From: an uncultured Lachnospiraceae bacterium | GTDB lineage: Bacteria; Bacillota; Clostridia; Lachnospirales; Lachnospiraceae | Reading direction: 5' to 3' | NCBI GenBank assembly: GCA_900316855.1 | Contig: ONEK01000017.1 | Span: forward strand, 22,960 to 86,959 | Length of the DNA: 64,000 bases | In this document: positions 41,977-49,287 of the stretch, in pieces | Layout: every line of letters starts with the position of its first letter | Numbering within the stretch: the stretch's first letter is position 1 | Program-made: the position numbers and the translations under genes | The notes under the pieces: generated by a model | What the model saw: only the letters and a program-made list of their open reading frames with translations | Database searches by the model: none | Told to the model about the DNA's origin: nothing

Positions 41977-42076
41977 CGTAATTTTCCTCCATGTTAGATT
42001 CGCGGCGTCCTGCCGACCCATGCCGGTGTCCGCCATCGTTGCAATTCCCTGTTTGCAGGGTGTTTTCTGAAATCAA

Positions 42077-42634
42077 TTATGCCTCTGCGGGTGCCGCAGC
42101 TGCTTCATCTGCAGGTGCTGCAGCCTCTGCGGGAGCAGCCTCGCCGCCCTCTGCCTTCTTCTCCGCAACCTGTCTGATGTCGCGTGCGAAGTTGGTGATG
42201 GGGCTCTGCAGGGAGCCGAGCAGCTTGGACAGGAGCTCTTCCCTGGAAGGGATGTTCGCGATCGGCTCAAGAGTCTTCGCGTCATATGCCTTTCCCTCTA
42301 CAATACCGCCCTTGATCTCAAGCTTGTCGTGATCCTTGGCGAACTTGTACAGGACACGCGCTGCTGCAGTAGCATCCTCCTTGGATGCTGCGAGAGCGGT
42401 GGGTCCTTCCAGATACTGATCGAGATCAGCGAAAGCCGTTCCCTCGAAAGCACGCTTCATATAAGTGTTCTTGTAAACCTTATATGTAACGCCGGCTTCG
42501 CGAAGGGCCTTGCGCAGCTCGGTATCCTGAACGACGGTCAGGCCTCTGCCATCTACCAGGACAACAGTCTGTGCGCCGTCGATTGCCTCGGAAATCTCTT
42601 TGACAATCGGGGCCTTTTCTTCTACCTTTGCCAT
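42077..42634 (-). CDS. rplJ: 50S ribosomal protein L10
   Basis: L10 anchors L7/L12 to the ribosome. It has 185 residues, including a C-terminal alanine- and glutamate-rich tail of about 25 residues. AAAGGAGGT precedes the ATG. Its leader carries an L10-binding RNA and an attenuator, so L10 should repress its own operon. Confidence 0.97.
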   Translation of the reverse strand: MAKVEEKAPIVKEISEAIDGAQTVVLVDGRGLTVVQDTELRKALREAGVTYKVYKNTYMKRAFEGTAFADLDQYLEGPTALAASKEDATAAARVLYKFAKDHDKLEIKGGIVEGKAYDAKTLEPIANIPSREELLSKLLGSLQSPITNFARDIRQVAEKKAEGGEAAPAEAAAPADEAAAAPAEA

Positions 42635-42639
42635 TTCTT

Positions 42640-42800
42640 ACCTCCTTTTAGATTTGTTTACAGCGTCTGGGGATAAGACGAAAAAATCCCTCTGCCGCAT
42701 AGACAGAGGGAACAGAATCAATCTTATTCATCCTCGGCAGGTGATCTTCCTTTGCGCTGCTGTGCAGCACCTGCTGTCTTCGGCTGCTGGTCATTAACCT
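42640..42800 (-). ncRNA. Ribosomal protein L10 leader
   Basis: The leader between promoter and rplJ shows the family pattern AGACAGCAGGTGCTGC ... CACCTGCCGAGG (minus strand), expected to form the L10/L12-binding kink-turn structure. It is followed by an intrinsic terminator hairpin, which fits attenuation. Boundaries are approximate. Confidence 0.75.
42681..42710 (-). terminator. Attenuator in the rplJ leader
   Basis: CCCTCTG pairs with CAGAGGG and is followed by ATTTTTT on the minus strand, 47 bp before rplJ. Confidence 0.8.
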
Positions 42801-42805
42801 CAACT

Positions 42806-42834
42806 ATTAAAGCACAGTACGTCGTGCAATGCAA
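42806..42834 (-). promoter_or_regulatory. Promoter of rplJ-rplL
   Basis: TTGCAT and TTTAAT are 17 bp apart on the minus strand, directly upstream of the L10 leader. Confidence 0.7.
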
Positions 42835-42917
42835 GTACTTTTTAGCTTCCCGCTGTTCTTGCAGGCCTCTAATGTCCGCTCGTGCAGGCACGGCGTCCAT
42901 TGTGGCCCTGGTGCTGC

Positions 42918-42946
42918 AAAAAAACGCCGGAGCATCTGCCCCGGCG
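42918..42946 (-). terminator. Terminator of rplK-rplA
   Basis: CGCCGGGG and CTCCGGCG form an 8-bp stem with a 6-nt loop followed by seven T residues, 60 bp after rplA. Confidence 0.9.
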
Positions 42947-43005
42947 AATTTTGTGTGTTGGTGTGTTGTGTGTTTGGAATTAAATCATCAGTTACAGAAC
43001 CGCCA

Positions 43006-43695
43006 TCAATATCTGTTGGCAGTGATCTTTACGCCGGGGCCCATGGTGGTTGCCATGGAGATGGTCTTCAGATACTGGCCCTTGACAGTGGAGGGCTTTG
43101 CCTTCTCGATCGCGCCCATCAGTGCGTTGTAGTTCGTCAGCAGCTGTTCCTCGGTGAACGAAGCCTTGCCGATGGTAACATGGATGATGTTGGCCTTGTC
43201 AAGCCTGTACTCCACCTGGCCGGCCTTGATGTCATTGACGGCCTTGGTAACATCCATGGTAACCGTGCCGGCCTTCGGGTTGGGCATGAGACCCTTCGGT
43301 CCGAGGACCTTACCAAGACGGCCTACCACGCTCATCATATCGGGAGTTGCAACAACAACGTCGAAGTCGAGCCAGCCCTCTTTCTGGATCTTGGGAAGCA
43401 GCTCCTCTGCTCCCACATAATCTGCGCCTGCTGCCGTGGCCTCATCCGCCTTGGCACCCCTTGCGAATACCAGAACGCGGATCTTCTTGCCGGTGCCTGC
43501 AGGCAGGACAACGGATCCACGGATCTGCTGGTCTGCGTGACGGGAATCGCAGCCGGTACGGATATTTAATTCTACAGACTCATCGAACTTCGCAGTAGCG
43601 GTCTTCTTGACGAGAGCAACCGCCTCCTCGGGCTCGTATGTCTTTGTTCTGTCGATCAGCTTCGCAGCTTCGGTATACTTCTTGCCGTGTTTCAT
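43006..43695 (-). CDS. rplA: 50S ribosomal protein L1
   Basis: L1 forms the mobile L1 stalk at the E site. The protein has 229 residues from the ATG at 43695, which has TAGGAGG 9 nt upstream (a TTG three codons earlier overlaps that site). The C-terminal [20 protein letters not shown] block is typical. It follows rplK by 13 bp. Confidence 0.97.
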   Translation of the reverse strand: MKHGKKYTEAAKLIDRTKTYEPEEAVALVKKTATAKFDESVELNIRTGCDSRHADQQIRGSVVLPAGTGKKIRVLVFARGAKADEATAAGADYVGAEELLPKIQKEGWLDFDVVVATPDMMSVVGRLGKVLGPKGLMPNPKAGTVTMDVTKAVNDIKAGQVEYRLDKANIIHVTIGKASFTEEQLLTNYNALMGAIEKAKPSTVKGQYLKTISMATTMGPGVKITANRY

Positions 43696-43708
43696 CTCAA
43701 ACAACCTC

Positions 43709-44134
43709 CTACTCTGTTACAGTGATACCCATGGAGCGGGCAGTGCCTTCGATCATGCTCATGGCAGCCTCAATGGAAGCTGCGTTCAGATCGGGCATCT
43801 TCTTCTCTGCGATTTCCTTGATCTGTGCCCTGGTCACGGATGCGACCTTGGTCTTGTTCGGCTCGCCGGAAGCCTTCTGGATGTTGGCTGCCTTCTTGAG
43901 AAGAACTGCTGCAGGGGGAGTCTTCGTGATGAAGCTGAAGCTTCTGTCTGCATAAACCGTGATGACAACGGGGATGATCATATCTCCCTCGTTTGCCGTC
44001 TTTGCATTGAACTGCTTGGTGAACTCAACGATGTTGACACCATGCTGTCCAAGTGCAGGTCCTACCGGGGGAGCGGGTGTCGCTTTGCCGGCCTGGATCT
44101 GTAATTTGATGTAACCTTCTACTTTCTTAGCCAT
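43709..44134 (-). CDS. rplK: 50S ribosomal protein L11
   Basis: L11 is part of the GTPase-associated centre and needed for RelA-type responses. The 141 residues show the proline-rich N-domain ([20 protein letters not shown]) and the rRNA-binding C-domain. AAGGAGGAAA precedes the ATG at 44134. Confidence 0.98.
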   Translation of the reverse strand: MAKKVEGYIKLQIQAGKATPAPPVGPALGQHGVNIVEFTKQFNAKTANEGDMIIPVVITVYADRSFSFITKTPPAAVLLKKAANIQKASGEPNKTKVASVTRAQIKEIAEKKMPDLNAASIEAAMSMIEGTARSMGITVTE

Positions 44135-44251
44135 GTTTTTCCTCCTTAGCGGTGAACGCAGTGGCTGCTGCTCCCGCAAAATCCCTGCTGAGCGGATGCC
44201 CGCGCAGCTGTATCAATCTACCACTTTCGCGGTGGATAAGCAAGAATACTG

Positions 44252-45016
44252 TCAGTTGGTCCTGCGCACCTCGGCGAACGAAATCTCGACGGGAGTCTCG
44301 CGGCCGAACAGCTCGACGCTGATCGTTGCGATCTGCTTGTTGTAATCGATCTTCGTGACCGTTCCCAGTGTATCCTTCCAGACACCTGCCACAACGGCAA
44401 CGGAATCGCCGACCGCAAAATCCACAGTGACATTCGATGTGCGGATGCCCAGCGGCTTCATCTCGGCTTCAGACAGCGGAACCGGCTTCGATCCCGGTCC
44501 GACAAAGCCCGTGACGCCCCTCGTATTGCGCACTACGTACCAGGTTTCATCGTTCATCACCATGCTGACCAGCACATAGCCCGGGAGCATCTTGCGGGGA
44601 ACTGCCTTTCTGGCACCGTTCCTGATCTCGACGACATCCTGCATCGGAATGCGGACCTCGAAAATCTGGTTCTCCATGTGGCGGTTCTCGACGGTCCTCT
44701 CCAGACCCTCCTTAACCTTATTCTCATATCCGGAATAAGTATGAACCACGTACCACTTGGCCTCATCGGAAATGGCGCTCTCATCGAGCTGTCCCTCTCC
44801 TTCGCCGGCAGCTTCCTCCCTGGCGATTGCCTCCGCAACCGTGGCAGCCTCCGCAGTGTCCTGCACCGCATCGCCGTCGCCCTGTTTGAGCACGCGCTCG
44901 GCCTCGGCCTTCTCGATATCCGCGGCCTTCTTCGTGAAGTCAGGTCTCTTGATCTGCCTGACCCCGGGGAGCACGCCTGCCCTGACCCGTACGGTAGTTT
45001 CCTTTTTATCTGCCAT
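44252..45016 (-). CDS. nusG: Transcription termination/antitermination factor NusG with N-terminal extension
   Basis: NusG binds RNA polymerase and modulates pausing. Residues 86-190 are the NGN domain (AKWYVVHTYSGYENKVKEGL at its start) and 201-254 the KOW domain. The first 85 residues are extra compared with the usual 170-180-residue protein: a basic patch (1-30) followed by an acidic, alanine-rich stretch (33-83), likely disordered. The start at 45016 is supported by AAGAGGT. It lies between secE and rplK. Confidence 0.96.
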   Translation of the reverse strand: MADKKETTVRVRAGVLPGVRQIKRPDFTKKAADIEKAEAERVLKQGDGDAVQDTAEAATVAEAIAREEAAGEGEGQLDESAISDEAKWYVVHTYSGYENKVKEGLERTVENRHMENQIFEVRIPMQDVVEIRNGARKAVPRKMLPGYVLVSMVMNDETWYVVRNTRGVTGFVGPGSKPVPLSEAEMKPLGIRTSNVTVDFAVGDSVAVVAGVWKDTLGTVTKIDYNKQIATISVELFGRETPVEISFAEVRRTN

Positions 45017-45050
45017 TCATATACCTCTTCTTCTGATTGTCCTTACCATA

Positions 45051-45269
45051 TTAAGAAAGGGTAAATGTCGTGAGAACATCAATCAGATTCTGGAAACCGA
45101 AGTCCAGCAGTGCGATGATCACACCGACGATAACCGAGATCACAACCACTGCGAGAGTCTCCCTGATGATCGCGTCACGGTCAGGCCAGATGATCTTCCT
45201 GAATTCCGCCTGTACACCTTTGAAGAATCTGGCGATTTTAGACTCTTTGGTCTTTGTTCCTTCGCTCAT
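45051..45269 (-). CDS. secE: Preprotein translocase subunit SecE
   Basis: The 72-residue, single-helix SecE has the amphipathic motif FFKGVQAEFRKIIWPDRD before the membrane segment (about 40-60). It clamps SecY. TTGGAGGAAAG precedes the ATG. Confidence 0.96.
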   Translation of the reverse strand: MSEGTKTKESKIARFFKGVQAEFRKIIWPDRDAIIRETLAVVVISVIVGVIIALLDFGFQNLIDVLTTFTLS

Positions 45270-45312
45270 CTTTCCTCCAAAACTTCAGCTGATCGTTCAC
45301 GACAGCAGATGA

Positions 45313-45462
45313 TCACTTCGTTTCCTTATGTACTGTATGCTTTCTGCAGAATCTGCAGTACTTCCTGACTTCCATACGCTCGGGATGAAGCTTCTTATCC
45401 TTCGTGGTATCGTAGTTGCGGCGCTTGCACTCCGTGCATGCCAGTGTAATTCTTGTACGCAT
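45313..45462 (-). CDS. rpmG: 50S ribosomal protein L33
   Basis: The 49-residue protein is the zinc-binding form with Cys9, Cys12, Cys36 and Cys39 ([20 protein letters not shown]). TTAGGAGGAAA lies before the ATG at 45462. It begins the rpmG-secE-nusG-rplK-rplA unit. Confidence 0.96.
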   Translation of the reverse strand: MRTRITLACTECKRRNYDTTKDKKLHPERMEVRKYCRFCRKHTVHKETK

Positions 45463-45576
45463 AGTTTATTTCCTCCTAAGTTAACTATACTCCGGTACTC
45501 GGCAAATCCTGCCTCCCGGCAGACAGATCTTCCTAAAAAAACGCATAAAAAAAAGACCTGTCACAATCTCCTAAGT

Positions 45577-45605
45577 ACAATAGCACCGGGGGAATGGGGT
45601 GTCAA
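45577..45605 (-). promoter_or_regulatory. Promoter of rpmG-secE-nusG-rplKA
   Basis: A perfect TTGACA and TATTGT with 17-bp spacing on the minus strand; leader about 108 nt, with T-runs but no obvious stem. Confidence 0.8.
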
Positions 45606-45637
45606 GGCCATGTTCATGTTAAAATGCCGGTCCGTGA

Positions 45638-45689
45638 TGCCTCGTGGATTCCCGGGCGAATTTTCTATGAGCAAGGGAACCACGAGGCA
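45638..45689 (-). terminator. Hairpin after glf
   Basis: TGCCTCGTGG pairs with CCACGAGGCA across a 32-nt loop, 20 bp after the glf stop; only a short T-run follows. Confidence 0.5.
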
Positions 45690-45709
45690 CACAGGGCCGG
45701 CGCAAGTAA

Positions 45710-46861
45710 TTACATCGCGGCGACGGTATCGAGCGCGGCGCGGATGACCTTGTCCATGTCGAAGTAGCGGTACATGCCGAGCCGTCCTCCGAACATGACA
45801 TGCGGCTCGCCCTGTGCCAGCTCCTGATACCTGCGGTACAGCGCCGCGTTCTTTTCGTCGTTGACGGGATAGTAGGGCTCCATGCCCTGCTGCCACGCAG
45901 CCGGGTACTCGCGGGTGATCACGGTTCCGTGAATCGGCTCCCCCGTTTCGCTGTCCTTCCCGAATTCGAAGAACTTGTGCTCGATGATCCTCGTATACGG
46001 AACGCTGCGCTCCGTGTAGTTGACGACAGCATTCCCCTGGAAGTTGTCCGTTTCCGGCAGCTCCTGCGTCTCAAAACGCAGGCTTCTGTATTCCAGCGGT
46101 CCCAGACGGTAGTCGAAGAATTCATCGATCATTCCGGTGTAGATTACATCCCGGAATGTGTCTTGTCCCAGGCAGAACGCTCCGTCCCTCTTCGTCACGG
46201 ACTTCCTGTAATCCGTGCGAAGGAGCACGGGAATTCCCTCCAGCATCTTCTCAACAATCTGCGTATATCCACCGACCGGGATGCCCTGGTAGCGGTCGTT
46301 GAAGTAGTTGTTGTCATAGACGAAGCGGAACGGCAGGCGGCGGATGATGAAGGCCGGCAGGTCCCTGCAGTCGCGGCCCCACTGCTTCTCCGTATAGCCC
46401 TTGATGAGCTTCTCGTAAATATCGCGGCCTGCGAGGGAGAGCGCCTGCTCCTCGAGATTTTTCGGCTCGGTGATATGATAGTCTTTTTTCGCTTCCGCCA
46501 CCTGACGGTCAATGATTTCCTTCGCCTGTGCAGGGGTGGCGATATTCCACATCCTGCTGAAGGTATTCATATTGAAAGGAAGGTTGTACAGCTCATCGCC
46601 GTAGCGCGCGACCGGCGAATTGATATAGTGGTTGAATTCCGTGAACTGATTGACATAATCCCAGACCTTCCTGTCTGAAGTATGGAAAATATGCGCGCCG
46701 TACTGATGAACCCAGATGCCGTTCACCCTGCAGGTATAAATATTGCCCGCGGGGTGAGGCCTCCTGTCGATGACCAGCACGCGGCGGCCCTTCTGCTTCA
46801 GTTCCCTTGCACAAACCGCACCGAAAAGACCGGCGCCGACAATCAGGGTATCGTAATCCAT
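45710..46861 (-). CDS. glf: UDP-galactopyranose mutase
   Basis: This FAD enzyme interconverts UDP-galactopyranose and UDP-galactofuranose for surface glycans. The 383 residues have the FAD-binding GAGLFGAVCAREL at 9-21, YGAHIFHTS near 55-63, the active-site region KGYTEKQWGRD near 155 and RLGMYRYFDMD near the end. AGAGG precedes the ATG. It lies 34 bp after marR in one operon. Confidence 0.95.
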   Translation of the reverse strand: MDYDTLIVGAGLFGAVCARELKQKGRRVLVIDRRPHPAGNIYTCRVNGIWVHQYGAHIFHTSDRKVWDYVNQFTEFNHYINSPVARYGDELYNLPFNMNTFSRMWNIATPAQAKEIIDRQVAEAKKDYHITEPKNLEEQALSLAGRDIYEKLIKGYTEKQWGRDCRDLPAFIIRRLPFRFVYDNNYFNDRYQGIPVGGYTQIVEKMLEGIPVLLRTDYRKSVTKRDGAFCLGQDTFRDVIYTGMIDEFFDYRLGPLEYRSLRFETQELPETDNFQGNAVVNYTERSVPYTRIIEHKFFEFGKDSETGEPIHGTVITREYPAAWQQGMEPYYPVNDEKNAALYRRYQELAQGEPHVMFGGRLGMYRYFDMDKVIRAALDTVAAM

Positions 46862-46895
46862 GCTTGCCTCTTTGTGTCTGCGTCAGCAGGCACGT

Positions 46896-47321
46896 TTACC
46901 GTTTCCGGTCCCGGAGGGAAACCTCCGTGATTTCCCTGCTGATCCGCAGGTACTCCTGCGCATCTGTCTTTCCCAGCTTCTCGAGAAGCCGGGAACAGGT
47001 ATCCAGGTCCTCCTCATACAGCCTGCGGATATAATCCTGTCCGCTCTGTGTGAGTAATACATTGATTCTGCGCCTGTCCTCGCTGTTGGCTGACCTTGTG
47101 ATAAAGCCCTTTGTCTCCAGCTGCTTCAGGATATTCGCAATTCTCCCCGAAGTCAATGATAAAGCTTTTGCCAGGCTTCCCGCAATTGCTTTCCCGTCAT
47201 GCAGATAAAGCCACAGCAGTGCGCCATCCTCGCCCCTGGTCGAATGGGCGTTCCGGCGTTCCTGACCAAATGCTTCCATGCGCAGCAGCAAAAGCTCCTC
47301 CGCAATCTCCCTGTAATCCAT
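46896..47321 (-). CDS. MarR family transcriptional regulator
   Basis: The 141-residue winged-helix protein shows the MarR core LTSGRIANILKQLETKGFIT followed by the wing SANSEDRRRINVLLTQSGQD (about 54-95). GGGGGGAAAAA precedes the ATG. It is upstream of glf; whether it controls glf or only itself is not visible. The ligand is unknown. Confidence 0.88.
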   Translation of the reverse strand: MDYREIAEELLLLRMEAFGQERRNAHSTRGEDGALLWLYLHDGKAIAGSLAKALSLTSGRIANILKQLETKGFITRSANSEDRRRINVLLTQSGQDYIRRLYEEDLDTCSRLLEKLGKTDAQEYLRISREITEVSLRDRKR

Positions 47322-47406
47322 TTTTTCCCCCCGTATGATTGGATATTTGGGCCTGTAATGCAGTTCAATATCTTTTATTCATTAACTTTACTGATAGTTG
47401 TGACTT

Positions 47407-47435
47407 TTTACAGGCTTTTTACATTGTAATACTAT
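47407..47435 (+). promoter_or_regulatory. Promoter of the NiaR-type regulator gene
   Basis: TTTACA and TACTAT are 17 bp apart. About 20 bp downstream, at 47452..47461, TGTCAAGAAC matches the TGTCAAGACA form of the operator at 8 of 10 positions, suggesting self-control. Confidence 0.45.
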
Positions 47436-47562
47436 TTCCCCATTTTGTGACTGTCAAGAACCCTCCCTTGCAAAATAGCACGTGCCGGGGATATCATGAC
47501 GCAGGGATCCGGATGTCCCCGGAATGGGATGCCTGCCGGATCAGGCATCGGGAGGAAGGAAC

Positions 47563-48081
47563 ATGTTCATGAAGGCTGAAGAACGCAGGCAGGCGATTCT
47601 GAAAATGCTGCAGGATTCGCATTCCGCGGTTTCCGCGACCAGCCTTTCGCACCGGTTCGAAGTCTCCCGTCAGATCATCGTCGGGGATATCGCGCTGCTG
47701 CGTGCACAGGGTGCACAGATCGTTGCCACTCCGCGCGGTTATATCATGGGAGGCCCTAAGCAGCGCTGCAGTGATACCGTTGCCTGCATACACAATTCCG
47801 ACCGGATGGAGGAAGAGCTGCAGATCATGGTGGACAACGGCTGTTATGTGGAAAATGTCATCGTGGAGCATCCGGTCTACGGGCAGCTCATCGGCCAGCT
47901 GAATCTGTCCGACCGCTCGGATGTGGCGGAATTCCTGCGCCTTGTGAGCAGGACCAATGCACCCCCGCTCAGTGAGCTGACGGGCGGTATTCATCTGCAC
48001 CATCTGCGCGCGGACTCCCCGGATGCCTTTGAACGGGTACGGAAGCAGTTAAAGGACAGGGGATTTCTTTTCGGGCAATGA
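47563..48081 (+). CDS. niaR: NiaR-type niacin-responsive transcriptional repressor (HTH + 3H domain)
   Basis: The 172-residue protein has an N-terminal helix-turn-helix (SATSLSHRFEVSRQIIVGDI, about 24-43) and a C-terminal 3H domain. His77, Glu85, His144 and His146 match the spacing of the metal site known for the family. NiaR proteins sense nicotinate and repress niacin uptake and NAD genes. GGAGGAAGG precedes the ATG at 47563. The downstream gene carries three candidate operators. Confidence 0.88.
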   Translation: MFMKAEERRQAILKMLQDSHSAVSATSLSHRFEVSRQIIVGDIALLRAQGAQIVATPRGYIMGGPKQRCSDTVACIHNSDRMEEELQIMVDNGCYVENVIVEHPVYGQLIGQLNLSDRSDVAEFLRLVSRTNAPPLSELTGGIHLHHLRADSPDAFERVRKQLKDRGFLFGQ

Positions 48082-48110
48082 CGTATCCGGCTTCATAATT
48101 CCTGTCTCAA

Positions 48111-48120
48111 TGTCTTGACA
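48111..48120 (+). promoter_or_regulatory. Candidate NiaR operator 1 (overlaps -35)
   Basis: TGTCTTGACA, whose last six bases are the -35 box of the next promoter, so binding would block RNA polymerase. Confidence 0.6.
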
Positions 48121-48142
48121 AAGAATTAACAGGTTTTACAAT
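48115..48142 (+). promoter_or_regulatory. Promoter of the PTS_EIIC_2-like gene
   Basis: TTGACA and TACAAT are 16 bp apart. The start would be near 48149, just ahead of operators 2 and 3. Confidence 0.8.
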
Positions 48143-48153
48143 AGAGAGCAATG

Positions 48154-48175
48154 TGTCATGACACCTGTCTTGACA
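48154..48175 (+). promoter_or_regulatory. Candidate NiaR operators 2 and 3
   Basis: TGTCATGACA (48154..48163) and TGTCTTGACA (48166..48175) are spaced 12 bp start to start, right after the predicted transcription start. Confidence 0.6.
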
Positions 48176-48218
48176 TCATTGCTCTTTCATTATGAAGAAA
48201 CGAAAGGAAGCACCCGTT

Positions 48219-49277
48219 ATGGAGAATTTCAAAGCATTTCTGAAACGCAAGAATATTGTTATTTCCTGGAAGCGGTACGGAATTGACGCGCTGGGCGCTA
48301 TGGCGCAGGGCCTGTTCGCGTCCCTGCTCATCGGTACCATCCTGAATACGCTCGGCACGCAGCTGAACGTCCCGGTACTGATTGCGGTAGGCAAATACGC
48401 GTCCGCCATGTCCGGCCCCGCGATGGCGATCGCCATCGGCTATGCCCTGCAGGCTCCGCCCCTCGTTCTGTTCACGCTCGCGGCAGTCGGTCAGGCGGCG
48501 AATGAGCTCGGCGGTGCCGGAGGCCCTCTCGCGGTCCTGTTCGTTGCCATCCTCGCCGCGGAATTCGGCAAGGCGGTATCGAAGGAGACAAAGGTGGATA
48601 TCCTGGTGACACCGATCGTCACGATCCTGACGGGCTGCTTCTTCGCCTGGCTCCTGGCTCCCGCGCTCGGGAAGTTCGCTTCCGGCTTCGGCGCCCTGAT
48701 CATGGCGGCAACGGACCTTCAGCCCTTCCTCATGGGAATCCTCGTCTCCGTGCTCGTCGGCATTGCCCTGACGCTGCCCATCTCGTCCGCCGCGATCTGC
48801 GCGGCGCTGGGACTGACCGGTCTTGCGGGCGGTGCTGCCGTTGCGGGCTGCTGTGCCCAGATGGTCGGATTTGCCGTTCTCTCATTTAAGGAAAACAGAT
48901 GGGGCGGCCTGGTATCCCAGGGAATCGGCACGTCCATGCTGCAGATGCCCAACATCATCCGGAACCCGAAGATCTGGATTGCCCCGATCCTTGCATCTGC
49001 CATCACCGGTCCGCTGGCAACCTGTGTATTTCACCTGCGCATGGACGGCGCACCTGTCTCCTCCGGGATGGGTACGTGCGGCCTCGTCGGCCAGATCGGT
49101 GTCTACACCGGCTGGATCAGTGATATCGCCGCGGGAACGAAAGCGGCAGTTACCGCCTTCGACTGGCTGGGACTGATCCTGATTTCCTTCGTGCTCCCCG
49201 CTGTCCTGACTCCTGCCTTCGGCGCCTTTTTCCGGAAAATCGGCTGGATTAAGGACGGGGACCTGAAGCTGGAATAA
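48219..49277 (+). CDS. PTS_EIIC_2-like membrane protein, candidate niacin-related transporter
   Basis: This 352-residue protein has about nine hydrophobic segments and glycine-rich stretches like those of the PTS EIIC-like family PF13303 (LGTQLNVPVLIAVGKYASAM; GQAANELGGAGGPLAVLFVA). No EIIA or EIIB partner is nearby. Its promoter is surrounded by three TGTCNTGACA palindromes and lies directly after a niaR-type gene, so uptake of nicotinate or a related NAD precursor is a plausible role. The ATG at 48219 follows AAAGGAAG; an ATG 27 nt upstream has no such site. Confidence 0.75.
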   Translation: MENFKAFLKRKNIVISWKRYGIDALGAMAQGLFASLLIGTILNTLGTQLNVPVLIAVGKYASAMSGPAMAIAIGYALQAPPLVLFTLAAVGQAANELGGAGGPLAVLFVAILAAEFGKAVSKETKVDILVTPIVTILTGCFFAWLLAPALGKFASGFGALIMAATDLQPFLMGILVSVLVGIALTLPISSAAICAALGLTGLAGGAAVAGCCAQMVGFAVLSFKENRWGGLVSQGIGTSMLQMPNIIRNPKIWIAPILASAITGPLATCVFHLRMDGAPVSSGMGTCGLVGQIGVYTGWISDIAAGTKAAVTAFDWLGLILISFVLPAVLTPAFGAFFRKIGWIKDGDLKLE

Positions 49278-49287
49278 TCCACGGGTT

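Noticed and set aside
47494..48003. 169-codon minus-strand frame opposite niaR
   Set aside because: It is a shadow frame; the + strand protein has a recognisable HTH and 3H domain.
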